From Isoperla grammatica (taxonomy: Eukaryota; Arthropoda; Insecta; Plecoptera; Perlodidae), in the NCBI GenBank assembly GCA_945910005.1, contig OX246747.1, forward strand, positions 35,425,129 to 35,489,128: 64,000 bases of DNA, read 5' to 3'. The notes below the pieces were generated by a model, which ran no database searches, was not told the origin of the DNA, and saw only the letters and a list, made by a program, of their open reading frames with translations. Positions 11,262-21,102 of the stretch are shown piece after piece (within the stretch, counting starts at the first letter, position 1; each line of letters opens with the position of its first letter). The position numbers were made by a program, and so were the translations under genes.

Positions 11262-11850
11262 TCAGCAAGCATGTATTGCGCAATAGTTGGCTTTACATGT
11301 TTTCACCAACAAGCATGTATTGCGCGATAGTTGGCTACATGTTAACATCAACAAGCTTGTATTGCGCAATAGTTGGATACATGTTAACATCAACAAGCAT
11401 GTATTGCGCAATAGTTGGATCATGTTAACACCAACAAGCATTTATTGCGCAATCGTTGGCTTTACATGTTTTCACCAACAAGCATGTATTGCGCGATAGT
11501 TGGATCATGTTAACATCAACAAGCATGTATTGCGCAATAGTTGGCTTTACATGTTTCCACCAACAAGCATGTATTGCGCAATAGTTGGCTTTACATGTTT
11601 CCACCAACAAGCATGTATTGCGCAATAGTTGGTTACATGTTAACATCAACAAGCATGTATTGCGCAATAGTTGGCTACATGTTAACACCAACAAGCATGT
11701 ATTGCGCAATAGTTGGATACATGTTAACACCAACAAGCATGTATTGCGCAATAGTTGGATACATGTTAACATCAACAAGCATGTATTGCGCAATAGTTGG
11801 ATACATGTTAACATCAACAAGCATGTATTGCGCAATAGTTGGCAACATGA
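11262..11850. repeat. 42/44-bp minisatellite, about 13 units
   Basis: Units contain AACAAGCATGTATTGCGCAA then TAGTTGG and ATGTTAACATCAAC. Most are 42 bp (14 codons) and some are 44 bp. Because 42 is divisible by three, several frames on both strands stay open for more than 100 codons, with repeated 14-residue blocks. Simultaneous openness of sense and antisense frames shows repeat arithmetic, not selection. Each unit holds two perfect palindromes, TTGCGCAA and ATGTTAACAT. Confidence 0.95.
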
Positions 11851-12519
11851 CAGCAGATTCTATTGCGCAGTGTTCTGCGCAGCCAGCCCCAAACACACAC
11901 TTATACTTCATGTTCTTTCTTATTTACAAACTTTTATTTTTATTATTTATTAAAATTGCATTTCCACTGAATTTGATTTTATTTAATTTCTCTAATTGTT
12001 TTGCAAATTTCGCTAGCCAACTTTCTTTCCGAGCTGCCCTGCGTTGACGGGCTACAGCGCGACGGGCTACAGCGCGACGACTGTTTTACCCGGGATGAAC
12101 AGTGTTGTAGGCGCGTCTGTTTGATAACCTACACTCATTCCCATAATATATATAGGCTACACAAGTAGAAACCTATATATATATATATGTATATATACAA
12201 GTGAAAAACCTAATGCTCGTCTTGATTCCAAGTATGGAGGACATAAACTTGTGTTGCGCACGCAATAATAGATCTCTGTGTGGAGTTATAGAGGCTAAAC
12301 AGTCGGTTGGGTATACTTCACGAAGAGTTGTCCGCTCATCGTCTAACTATGACGTCACACATGGTTCGGGGTCGTCACATCGCCACGCGGTCGTCAGACG
12401 ACATTACAAGACGTGTGTTAGCACCTCGTGTGTACCTACTTTGCCACTGCTGTGCTTCATGTCCGTCAACATGTAGGGGGTACAAACAGACAGAGTCAAA
12501 CGTACACGTAAGTCAACTA
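11851..12519. other. Unassigned; AT microsatellite and mixed DNA
   Basis: Includes a doubled GACGGGCTACAGCGC near 12046-12075, a (TA)n tract at about 12144-12196 and one TGACGTCA at about 12349. Two short overlapping open frames at 12201-12522 have no recognised domain. Confidence 0.4.
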
Positions 12520-12524
12520 TAAAA

Positions 12525-12585
12525 CGCTGACGTCAGGCTCGATTAGAAATGACGTCATGCTCTCGGGTAGAAATGACGTCACGAG
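12525..12585. promoter_or_regulatory. Cluster of three TGACGTCA (CRE-like) sites
   Basis: Perfect TGACGTCA occurs three times within about 50 bp (12530, 12551, 12575), separated by GCTCGATT(A/T)GAAA-type spacers. In animals this 8-mer binds CREB/ATF factors. Whether it works here is unknown, since no adjacent gene is visible; it may simply be a short degenerate tandem repeat of about 22 bp. Confidence 0.4.
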
Positions 12586-12699
12586 CTCGATTTGAAAGTC
12601 CGCCTAGCAACAAACAATTGGTTGTTATATTTCGAAAGTTCGTAGTCTGTGGTGTAGCACGGCCTTGTACTAACCCTCGAGTGGTAAATTGTGAATGGA

Positions 12700-13900
12700 A
12701 GGACATAGAGTTAGAGTATTTCTAGAGTATGGAGTAACACGGATAAGGCTCACGACTTGGGGTTGTAGTTACACCTGCCAATTCCCTTTGTCCACTTCCC
12801 TAGACACCCAATGATTTAGGCTACAGTCCGGTACCACGCACAAAGAAGATGTTGGTTGGATCCGTATTAACACGGATATGGTTCACGACCTGAGGTTGGT
12901 AGTAGCAGCTACCTATTCCCTTTGTCCGCTTCCCTAGACACCCAATGATTTAGGCTACAGCCTGGTACCACGCACAAAGAAGATGGTGGTTGGATCTGTA
13001 TTAACACGGATATGGTTCACGACCTGAGGTTGGTAGTAGCAGCTACCTATTCCCTTTGTCCGCTTCCCTAGACACCCAATGATTTAGGCTACAGCCTGGT
13101 ACCACGCACAAAGAAGATGGTGGTTGGATCTGTATTAACAAGGATAGGATTCACGATCAAGGGTTGGTAGTCGCAGCTACCTATTCCCTTTGTCCGCTTC
13201 CCTAGACACCCAATGATTAAGGCTACAGTCCGGTACCACGCGCAAAGAAGATGTCGGTTGGATCCGTATTAACAAGGATAGGGTTCACGATCAGGGGTTG
13301 GTAGTTGCAGCTACCTATTCCCTTTGTCCGCTTCCCTAGACACCCAATGATTTAGGCTACAGTCCGGTACCACGCACAAAGAAGATGTCGGTTGGATCCG
13401 TATTAACAAGGATAGGATTCACGACCTGAGGTTGGTAGTAGCAGCTACCTATTCCCTTTGTCCGCTTCCCTAGACACCCAATGATTAAGGCTACAGTCCG
13501 GTACCACGCGCAAAGAAGATGTCGGTTGGATCCGTATTAACAAGGATAGGATTCACGACCTGAGGTTGGTAGTAGCAGCTACCTATTCCCTTTGTCCGCT
13601 TCCCTAGACACCCAATGATTAAGGCTACAGTCCGGTACCACGCGCAAAGAAGATGTCGGTTGGATCCGTATTAACAAGGATAGGATTCACGACCTGAGGT
13701 TGGTAGTAGCAGCTACCTATTTCCTTTGTCCGCTTCCCTAGATACCCAATGATTTAGGCTACAGCCTGGTACCACGCGCAAAGAAGATGTCGGTTGGATC
13801 CGTATTAACACGGATAGGGTTCACGACCTGAGGTTGGTAGTAGCAGCTACCTATTCCCTTTGTCCGCTTCCCTAGACACCCAATGATTTACAGTCCTATT
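12700..13900. repeat. 134-bp tandem repeat, about 9 units
   Basis: Period of about 134 bp with CTTCCCTAGACACCCAATGA, CCGGTACCACGCACAAAGAA, TTGGATCCGTATTAACA and GGTTGGTAGTAGCAGCTACC. Internal units differ at only a few positions, in shared blocks (TTAAGG versus TTTAGG; AGTCCGG versus AGCCTGG), which indicates recent local duplication or conversion. Confidence 0.96.
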
Positions 13901-14119
13901 CGATTGGCTGGCCGTACCACGCGCAAGCTACCAATACCAACAGAGAAAACAATGCCATTGGCTTGTTCAAAATATTGAAAGGGATCCGTTTTCTAGAACG
14001 GTACCGAGTACTTCAATTGGTTGTAACTCATTTACACCAACCCTTTTGTGAACAACAAGAGTAGTGTTTACAGATCTTGTCCTATGAGGAAACCTTAAGG
14101 CGAAATCGAGACACGCTTC

Positions 14120-14450
14120 ATTCGAGCTGGCAAAACTTGCTGACATCCCTACCTGTGTGGAAATTATTATCGTTCTGGCCCACTTAGATTCGATATTGTT
14201 CCATACCATACTTTTGACACGTAAACCAAACTAAAGACGTTCCACAACCTCCTTTCTTAATGTCGTATGTATGGTGAAAAACTAATATAAATTAAATAAA
14301 AAGAAATAGTAAGAAACTTGCTTACATCCCTACCTGTGGGCAAATGATTATCATTCGCAATTATTCATTTTGGAATTAAGGAACCATGTTTCACACGTGA
14401 ACCAGACTAAAGGTGTTCCAAAACCTCCATACATACACATACGTTCTTAA
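14120..14450. repeat. Two-unit diverged repeat, about 187-bp period
   Basis: CTTGCT(G/T)ACATCCCTACCTG, then TCACACGT/GACACGT.AACCA and ACTAAAG.(C/T)GTTCCA.AACCTCC appear twice, at about 14128-14265 and 14316-14450. The minus-strand frame at 13967-14209 overlaps the first unit and has no recognisable domain. Confidence 0.65.
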
Positions 14451-14687
14451 TGTGTGTAGCTCATTCGGTTTTCTCTCGTTCAAGACACACATTTGCGACA
14501 CACCCAACTAAAAAAATTACAAATTATTACAAACAGAACTCCGGACACTTTTCCTATATAACAACAATGACCGTTTTATATTGGAGTGATATGATGCTGA
14601 ATAAATTAAAACAAAACAAAACAAAAATAAACGAAACACATCACGCGAACAGTACGAAGTAATCACTGTCATGAAAAAAAAAATTCG

Positions 14688-14788
14688 AGAGCGTTCGCTC
14701 TATCTTCCTCAGACACACTGAAAGCACCGAGACTGAGGATCTCGCGTCTGACGAAGAGAGCGGACGCTCTCGGAAAATTTTCGCACTC
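14688..14788. repeat. Imperfect hairpin, about 100 bp
   Basis: CGAGAGCGTTCGCTCT near 14690 is mirrored by AGAGCGGACGCTCTCG near 14757-14773, and inner parts (TCAGACAC with GTCTGACGAA; GACTGAGG with CCTCAGAC) also pair. This may be a small MITE; no clear target duplication was seen. Confidence 0.6.
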
Positions 14789-14999
14789 GGAGGTTGATTT
14801 AAAAACAAAATTGTTTTTTTTTTTTTAACTTTCATTACCATGTTTATACTCAGTTTGCGTCGAAGTGTTTTTATCATATTCGGTTTTGACGAAGGGTGAC
14901 CGACCAACGAAAATGATTACTACCAAATCGAGCCAAGTCGAGTCGAGTTACACGATATTTCAACCACACGACGAGTGAGAATCAAAAGCACAATGTTCG

Positions 15000-15420
15000 T
15001 CAACATCTCCTAAAAATTTTTCCCCTAGACAATCTTCTTCCATTGCATGGAAATCGGTTCACTGCCGGAACAAACTCATTTTTTTTTTTAAATTGTTTTA
15101 TAAGCCTTCGCTCCTACAGTCAGCAAAATCTCCTAATGTGTTTCCTGAGCTAATCTTCTTCAATTTCCTTAGGCTATGTCGAATGAAATCATAACATAGA
15201 ACAAGACACTACCAGAACACAAGCCTACAAGTCACACTAGAAGCCTTCACTACTGCAGTCAAACGATGAGTCTTAATGTGATTCCTGAGCCAATCTATAC
15301 TCCTAGAACACAATCCTACACTAGTAACCTCCACTCATGCAGTCAAACAAAATCTCCCAGATTTTTCCCCCCCCCAACTTGTACTAGTCTCCACACGTGC
15401 AGTCAAAAAAAAAAATCACC
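15000..15420. repeat. Degenerate tandem repeat, about 130 bp
   Basis: Loose recurrence of AAGCCTTC.CT.CTACAGTCA, CTTAATGTG(A/T)TTCCTGAGC.AATC and AGAACACAA.CCTACA across 15105-15360. Conservation is too low to count units exactly. Confidence 0.5.
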
Positions 15421-15493
15421 CAACTTTTTTTTTCTACGCTTGAATTCTACGACCGTCGTTTGGAATCACAACACACAGCTAAAATACACCATA

Positions 15494-15570
15494 TAGTGCC
15501 CCCCTCCCACTTCCCCCCTTCCCCCCCACAAAATTCCGTTACAATAGGTTGTGGGGGGGGGGGGGGGATA
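15494..15570. repeat. Poly-C and poly-G tracts able to pair
   Basis: C-runs at 15498-15528 are followed by a G-run of about 17 (15552-15567). The two can form a hairpin, and the G-run alone has quadruplex potential. Confidence 0.7.
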
Positions 15571-15614
15571 TTTTGCGTTCATCGGTGCTGCCAGTCAGTG
15601 TGCGAGGAGTATAA

Positions 15615-15985
15615 CTGCAGAAACACAACTTTGAATTAACGTATTCGCGAGACAATCTTTATAACAATCGACCATCGGCGATAATCTATAGACAGGCGAT
15701 ACATTTAACAAAATCAAATCGTACACTACTTTGAATAAACGAACTCGAGACGTATTCGTGGGGACAATCTTTACTTGAATCGACCATCGGCGATAATCTA
15801 TAGACAGGCGATACATTTAACATAATCAAATCTGCAGGAACACAACTTTGAATCAACGAGCTCGCTGTGACGACCGAGAGACACACGTACACTCTGTGAC
15901 GTCAAAAAACGGACACGCGCGCGAAAGTGTAAATCGAGGCCAATATTCTTGAACCAGACTGTACGTACGTACGTACGCGATCCAT
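15615..15985. repeat. Dispersed repeat copy 2, with internal duplication
   Basis: Partner of the 10.5-10.9 kb copy. Inside it, ACCATCGGCGATAATCTATA with GACAGGCGATACATTTAACA recurs about 120 bp apart (15670 and 15783), so the left part is itself a tandem duplication. TGACGTCA sits at about 15895 and 15985. Confidence 0.75.
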
Positions 15986-16394
15986 GACGTCACTCTTGGC
16001 AAGACGATTTGATTCCCAAGATACGTGTTTTTGTCTAATCAATGTATAAACAACGTATAAACTAATCAATTTATAAACAACATTTTTTTCAAAAGTCGGA
16101 ATGATTATGATGATGAGGAGACTTTGTTTGTTGGTTGTATCAAGATGTTGTGTGTATTTTGTTTTAAGAACTACTTTTTTAATTGAGGACGAAAAGTAGT
16201 TCCGAGTTGCTGCAGCTCTGCTTGCGCGGATAACCTCCTCCCCCCCCCCTCAAACACGATGTCACACGTGGCTCTTTCGCGGCTTGAAACAGGAAGAAAT
16301 GGATGGATGAGTCGGCAATGATCAAACTGTACTCGATTAATGCAGCTAAAATACTAATTAATCAATTAATCACTTTAACCCCGTGGTTTAAGCG
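15986..16394. other. Unassigned AT-rich linker
   Basis: Contains a short echo (AATCAAT.TATAAACAAC twice near 16038-16085) and a C-run near 16240. No gene is visible. Confidence 0.4.
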
Positions 16395-16765
16395 TTATTG
16401 GTGTGTGAGACAAGTCAGTAACTGATCATGTCCAGTTGAACTTGTGTGAGACATGTCCGGTTGAACTTGTGTGAGACAAGTCAGTAGTTGTCCGTGTCCG
16501 GTAAAACTTGTGTGAGACAAGTCAGTAGTTGTCCGTGTCCGGTTGAACTTGTGTGAGACAAGTCAGTAGTTGTCCGTGTCCGGTTGAACTTGTGTGAGAC
16601 AAGTCAGTAGTTGTCCATGTCTGGTTGAACTTGTGTGAGACAAGTCAGAAGTTGTCCGTGTCCGGTTGAGCTTGTGTGAGACAAGTCAGTAGTTGTCCAT
16701 GTCTAGTTGAACTTGTGTGAGACAAGTCAGTAGTTGTCCATGTCTGGTTGAACTTGTGTGAGGTC
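16395..16765. repeat. 41-bp minisatellite, about 9 units
   Basis: AACTTGTGTGAGACAAGTCA then GTAGTTGTCCGTGTCCGGTTG repeats every 41 bp. Units vary mainly at C/T and G/A positions (CCGTGTCCGG versus CCATGTCTGG). Confidence 0.95.
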
Positions 16766-16912
16766 AACACACCACTGAACCAATCAAAACGCAGAACCAC
16801 TGATTAACAAGTTAATGCCAAGAAAGATTCGTGCAACCAAACCACTGAACCAATCAGAACCGAGAAACAACGCACCTGGCCAAAGCACGCTAGAAGAAAG
16901 TTTTCGACGCGA

Positions 16913-17101
16913 ATGGAAATATCAGGAACTTGTTTTCTTTTGATTGTGATGGCTTTTCATTCCTACATAATATGTGACCAGCTAAGCTTATGGCCAAATA
17001 ACAAACCTAGAAGAAACGGGTTTTCCTATATATTTTTAAACGAACTGAAGGACAAAATTTTCTCAAAGGAACTCAATTACGTGATCAGGAATAATTGGTA
17101 A
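16913..17101 (+). CDS. Candidate small secreted peptide or first exon (62 codons)
   Basis: Open frame of 62 codons. Residues 1-22 look like a signal peptide: a short polar start, a hydrophobic core (about residues 6-21, FLLIVMAF then YII) and C-D-Q after it. The remainder is basic and polar with no family motif. Codon -3 is C and +4 is G, a middling start context. It lies between two tandem arrays, and the 3' end (17101) sits next to the 190-bp repeat. I see no splice donor that would extend it convincingly. A chance frame is quite possible; no function is assigned. Confidence 0.22.
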   Translation: MEISGTCFLLIVMAFHSYIICDQLSLWPNNKPRRNGFSYIFLNELKDKIFSKELNYVIRNNW

Positions 17102-17139
17102 TGAATTACGTTTGCAGCTTGGAAAATGATGATAATGAA

Positions 17140-17530
17140 ACAACACTTTACTTTTCGCCATCCAAGAATTCAAGTTTCTCAGTACCTACGTAGATGCATC
17201 ACACAAGATCTGAAAAGGATAGGCCAAGACCTATCAGTATGTTGTTTGACAAGGTATTTAGGTATAATTTGGGTATAGCTTCCGAACTACCCTGATTGCC
17301 GCGATTTGTGACGAAGAATTTGTCATTGAAACAATATTTGACTTATCGCCATCCAAGAAGACAAGTTTCTCAGTACGTAGAAGCATCCTACAAGACTGAT
17401 GTGTAAAAGAAGAGGCCAAGACCTATCAGTATGTTGCCTGACAAGGTATTTGGGTATTCTTTGGGTATAACTTCCTAACTACCCAGATTGACGCGTTTTG
17501 TGACGAAGAATTTGTCAAAGAAAACCAACT
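17140..17530. repeat. 190-bp tandem repeat, 2 units
   Basis: CGCCATCCAAGAA, CAAGTTTCTCAGTACGTAGA, AGGCCAAGACCTATCAGTAT and GTGACGAAGAATTTGTCA occur twice with a period of about 190 bp; the last phrase recurs again near 17500-17580 in shortened form. Confidence 0.88.
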
Positions 17531-18022
17531 GAACAACTGAAGATTTGTGTCGAAGAATTGTTGTATTGACGAAGAATTTGTCGTTCACGGAATTTTTCGG
17601 AATAAAATAAAAGCAACATCGTTGTCACGTACTACGTGACTGAGTACGAACGACTGAGTGCGAAGTTACCACCGTCGATTGGACATTGCGATACAACCAG
17701 TTTGGTTTCTCCTAGGACATTCCGTACTTCCTCCACCTCACCGCTTGAATGTCCTACAAGCCTGATCGCTCTCTCAGACGTATCCACAAATTCTTACCTC
17801 CTCGATGTCACCTCCTGATTGTCCTACAAGCCTGATCTCCGTGATAACTGTAGTATAACAGATGTATAGAGATCTATGATCAAACACTTTTGATATAATT
17901 TTGATGTAGTTTGCAAGAATAGCAACGTAGACATGTCAATTTGATAACTATTTTTTTGATGCAGTGTCAAATTTCCATAACAACTGATAATAAACAAATA
18001 AAAATTAAAAGAAAACGAATCT
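17531..18022. other. Unassigned sequence
   Basis: TGTCCTACAAGCCTGATC occurs twice (17748 and 17819), suggesting a short duplication with about a 71-bp offset. No gene is supported. Confidence 0.4.
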
Positions 18023-18259
18023 GTGATTATTGTAGCAGTATCGATAATCGAATTTTATTTATATATAAATTACGACTTGTCGATAGCGGAAGTCCACTGG
18101 CGGTGGTTTGTCGAACCTTTGGAGTTCTCAGAGCCTTCGCCAGGGGATTTAAGTATCTGTCAAGGTCAAGGTCTACTTGATCTCCGCCTAGCGGAGGCTC
18201 GTCGAACTTCCAACATCACATGTTGTTCAAATGGGAGAAATGTGAAAGAAAACACATGA
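18023..18259 (+). CDS. Weak open frame, 78 codons, no known domain
   Basis: From about 18075 onward the composition becomes GC-richer and the frame reads without stops to 18259. A second overlapping frame is also open for most of this length, and the stretch contains a small palindrome (CTCCGCCTAGCGGAG near 18181-18195). No homologue or motif is recognised. It could be a decayed exon or a transposon remnant; chance is the default. Confidence 0.12.
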   Translation: MIIVAVSIIEFYLYINYDLSIAEVHWRWFVEPLEFSEPSPGDLSICQGQGLLDLRLAEARRTSNITCCSNGRNVKENT

Positions 18260-19008
18260 TATCTGTATTGATGTAGTAGTGGTTTTACTGTTTCCTATAA
18301 AGTATATATTGATTGGAAAACACCTGTCCTGACTTGGTAACAAATGGTATGGTATGGTAAAACAATGGTAATACAATATTAATACACGGTTATTTTTCCC
18401 CACACTGAATCATACATTTTTGTATAGATTAATATATTACTTACAAATTACAAAGGTTCACAAGCTTATAAGTAGCCAGTATGTGAACAGCAGGGACATC
18501 TATTGAAAGTTATTAATTTAAAAAAAATATATAGTCGAATGGAAAGCTTCGATCGCCCGCGCACACAGTATAAACCGACCCTCACATCACTACAAAGTAC
18601 AGATAATATCTCTCATCTCCTCTAGTACAGAAACTAAACGAGTACAGATATCTATACACCAGACGATAAAATTACATCCCCCTCTCCTCCAACCCCTACA
18701 CTAAATCATATCGTCATCGGAGGGGAGGGGTGGGTACTGGTCCATATCTAATCAATCCACCCTATACGACGATCTAGTGTTTTTCTACGACGATTGGCAA
18801 CACTTGATTTGAATCGTCGCAGTTCATTTAACATTGACAACACGCTCGCGCGTACGGGGTGTACACGGGTGACGCCAGGAGGGATTCCCTGGGTGGTGTT
18901 TAGATGAGGGAGTCCCCGGAGAGTTAATTAAACAGCGGGAGACGTTTTAAATAGCTTGCGCGACGGCTGGGATGAGTTCGCGTCAATTATTGATATGATT
19001 TAGTTAAA
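18260..19008. other. Unassigned; AT-rich then CpG-bearing
   Basis: 18260-18540 is AT-rich. 18540-19000 is more balanced, with CGCG-containing words, and has no recognisable exon, RNA or repeat. Confidence 0.4.
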
Positions 19009-19146
19009 GGACTCTCACACCAAGAAATAAGATAGTGTCAGGGGAGTCAGGACCGCCCACAATTAGTTTCCAGCTTAACAAGTGCGAATCACTAACGTTA
19101 TTCCCGATTATCTAGTACAATTTGGTTGCGTTAACGGTAAAGGGTA

Positions 19147-19465
19147 GTCTCACTGTAAAGACCGCGCCAAATTAACATTTTAAATTTATATTTTGAGCAC
19201 TACGCAATAATGAAAAAGTGATGATTGAGCAAAACTTGGTTTCGTAAGATCTATAATCTGGATTAACAAAATTTCAAATATTGTTATCATTACGGTTGCT
19301 ACTTAAAAAATCAATTACTAATTCATTTCTTAATTGGCTTCTCAAATAACTACAGTAATGATACAAATATTTGAAATTTTGTTAATACAGATTGTAGCTC
19401 TTACGAAACCAAGCTTCGCTCAATCATCACTTTTTCAATATTGTGTAGGGTTTTTACAGTGAGAC
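19147..19465. mobile_element. Inner MITE 1, TA target, TIR GTCTCACTGTAAA
   Basis: A near-palindromic 319-bp element. GTCTCACTGTAAA at the left is mirrored at the right, and further in AAAAGTGATGATTGAGC, GGTTTCGTAAGA and ACAAAATTTCAAATATT each have their complement. TA at 19145-19146 and 19466-19467 fits a Tc1/mariner-type TA duplication (known for that superfamily; assignment inferred). Confidence 0.83.
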
Positions 19466-19467
19466 TA

Positions 19468-19616
19468 AGGTTGGGATTCATAGTCGGCCCCTACACCTGG
19501 GGGCGCCCATTGTTGCTATGGCTTTGTTTCCCTGATGGGAAATAACATGCAAACAATTGTTACCTTGGTAACAATGGGCGCCCCTAGGTGTAGGGGCCGA
19601 CTATGCATTCCAACCT
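19468..19616. mobile_element. Inner MITE 2, 149 bp, TA target
   Basis: The left arm AGGTTGGGATTCATAGTCGG and on through CCCCTACACCT.GGGGCGCCC mirror the right arm almost perfectly. TA dinucleotides flank it (19466-19467 and 19617-19618), the left one shared with Inner MITE 1, so the two elements abut at a single TA. Confidence 0.85.
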
Positions 19617-19822
19617 TAACCTGCTTGCACGTTTACTAGCATGTTACCGTCAAAAAAACTTACCGCAACCAAATTGTACTAGATAATCGGGAAAAACGTC
19701 AGTGATTCGCGCCTGAAATGTGGGCGGTCCGGATACTATCTTATTTCTTGCTGTGAGATACCCTATGTGATGCGTTGTTGTGCTTACAGAATAGCTATAC
19801 ATTGATATACCAGCAGCAGGGC

Positions 19823-19957
19823 GATTCTGTATGTGCGACGATACATTTATCAGAGGTTTTAGTCGTTACTGAAGGCGAATGCAAGGCGGTGAAAGGCTCA
19901 TCGCCTTCTTCTAACGACCGAAACCGGTGATAAACGTATCGTCGCCCATACAGAATC
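19823..19957. mobile_element. 135-bp hairpin element with 5-bp TSD
   Basis: Arms of about 45 bp (GATTCTGTATG(T/G)GCGACGATAC with its complement, then TTTATC and TAGTCGTTA) surround a loop containing GAAGGCGA...TCGCCTTC. AGGGC is duplicated at 19818-19822 and 19958-19962. Confidence 0.8.
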
Positions 19958-20938
19958 AGGGCGCTGATGTACCTCCTGTAATCAAAGATTGCAATCTAGT
20001 TTGTAATCTTTGCTGTAATCAAAGTGTCGAAAAACATCATAATCCTTTGCAGAGAAGATCACAGCACCATATTACACCAATGTGTTCAGGAGGTTTCACG
20101 GTATTTAGCGCACTTTGGTGCCAGAGCGATATCCGGGATTGGGGGCGGGGGTGGCGCTCTTAAGTTTGACTATACACATTCTATTAAATACCGCTCAATT
20201 ATGGCCACACTTTCGTTAACGCAGTTATTATTGTAAGTCCATGGAGGCACGTCTAATAACATAGTAAATACAACAAACTATTGATTGAACACTAAAATAA
20301 TAGTAAACAGATATTCAATTCACTTTCACTAGTACATTTAAAAGAAAAAGTATTCATTTTTAATAGTAAATTTTCATAAGGGAAGACTACGGTAGGAAAC
20401 ACCACTATGTGGAAGGAATCAGCGTTGGGAAACATAGTGGATGAATGGAGCCTCAATCTGTTGTTCCCTCTCGGCTCATGCTCTTTCCACCTCACTCAAA
20501 CGGCATCTAGAAAACATTCGCCCTCACTATTGTAACATTTCAGTGCTGTGTAATTGACCGCACTTCGACTTCCATAGGCGAATGTTTTCAAAATTTCTGT
20601 AAAGCTTCTTTTTATGGCCGCTTTTAGCGGGTACGATAGGGTCCGACTGCATTCATATACTGTGGTTCTCAAGGCTGATTGAACTTTAGTTTATTAATTT
20701 GGTTTAAATGACGTTGGGACAAGTTTTGGTATCCTTGGTATACTCAAATACTTGCATGGTTTTAGCGTACTGCATATTATATATTTGTTTTTAACACACA
20801 CACACACACTCCCTCTTGCTTCAAAGGTACTGTCACCCCCCCCCCCCCCCTTCCCTCCCCTAGCGACCGTATTTCACTTGAACCTGGTGTCGCGCACAAT
20901 AAAACACTATAGCACGCGAGGTCCCCCCCCCCCACCTC
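19958..20938. other. Unassigned sequence
   Basis: Mixed sequence with C-runs of 14 (about 20836-20850) and about 10 (20923) and a short CA run (20797-20812). Short frames in it are chance or C-run derived. No gene is supported. Confidence 0.4.
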
Positions 20939-21102
20939 AAGGCTAACCGCATCGAATCCCTTTATTGGCAATCATTTTCCAATCTGCGCGCGCATCCAAT
21001 TGTGCTGTTACGTCACAACAATGGCCACGTGGCCGTGTTTTGGCGGGAGAGGTGATAAAATTAGCGGCGCTTTGGTCGTTAGACATGACTTTCTCATGGA
21101 TA
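20939..21102 (+). repeat. 164-bp near-identical repeat, copy 1
   Basis: Matches 22004-22166 at all but a few positions. It contains TTACGTCA, CACGTGGCC, the E2F-like word TTTTGGCGGGA and a GCGCGCGC run around an ATG (ACAACAATGG, ATG at 21018). The frame from that ATG reads to 21191 and is shared by both copies until their homology ends at ATGGATAC. This looks like a copied promoter/first-exon segment or a short mobile element; no terminal repeats or TSD were found. Confidence 0.85.

Larger units (their letters stand above)
19009..19762. mobile_element. Foldback element carrying two nested MITEs
   Basis: The outer arms (about 19009-19137 and 19658-19762) are reverse complements with some divergence; shared words include AAGAAATAAGATAGT, GACCGCCCACA, GCGAATCACT and AATTTGGTTGCG. 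The interior holds two separate inverted-repeat elements (19147-19465 and 19468-19616). Removing them leaves a simpler hairpin of roughly 280 bp, so the outer element is older. No coding frame is present. Confidence 0.82.

Noticed and set aside
11425..12047. Frames of 122-168 codons on plus and 136 codons on minus
   Set aside because: The 42-bp unit is divisible by three, so several frames on both strands stay open together; no codon-position bias between units is visible.
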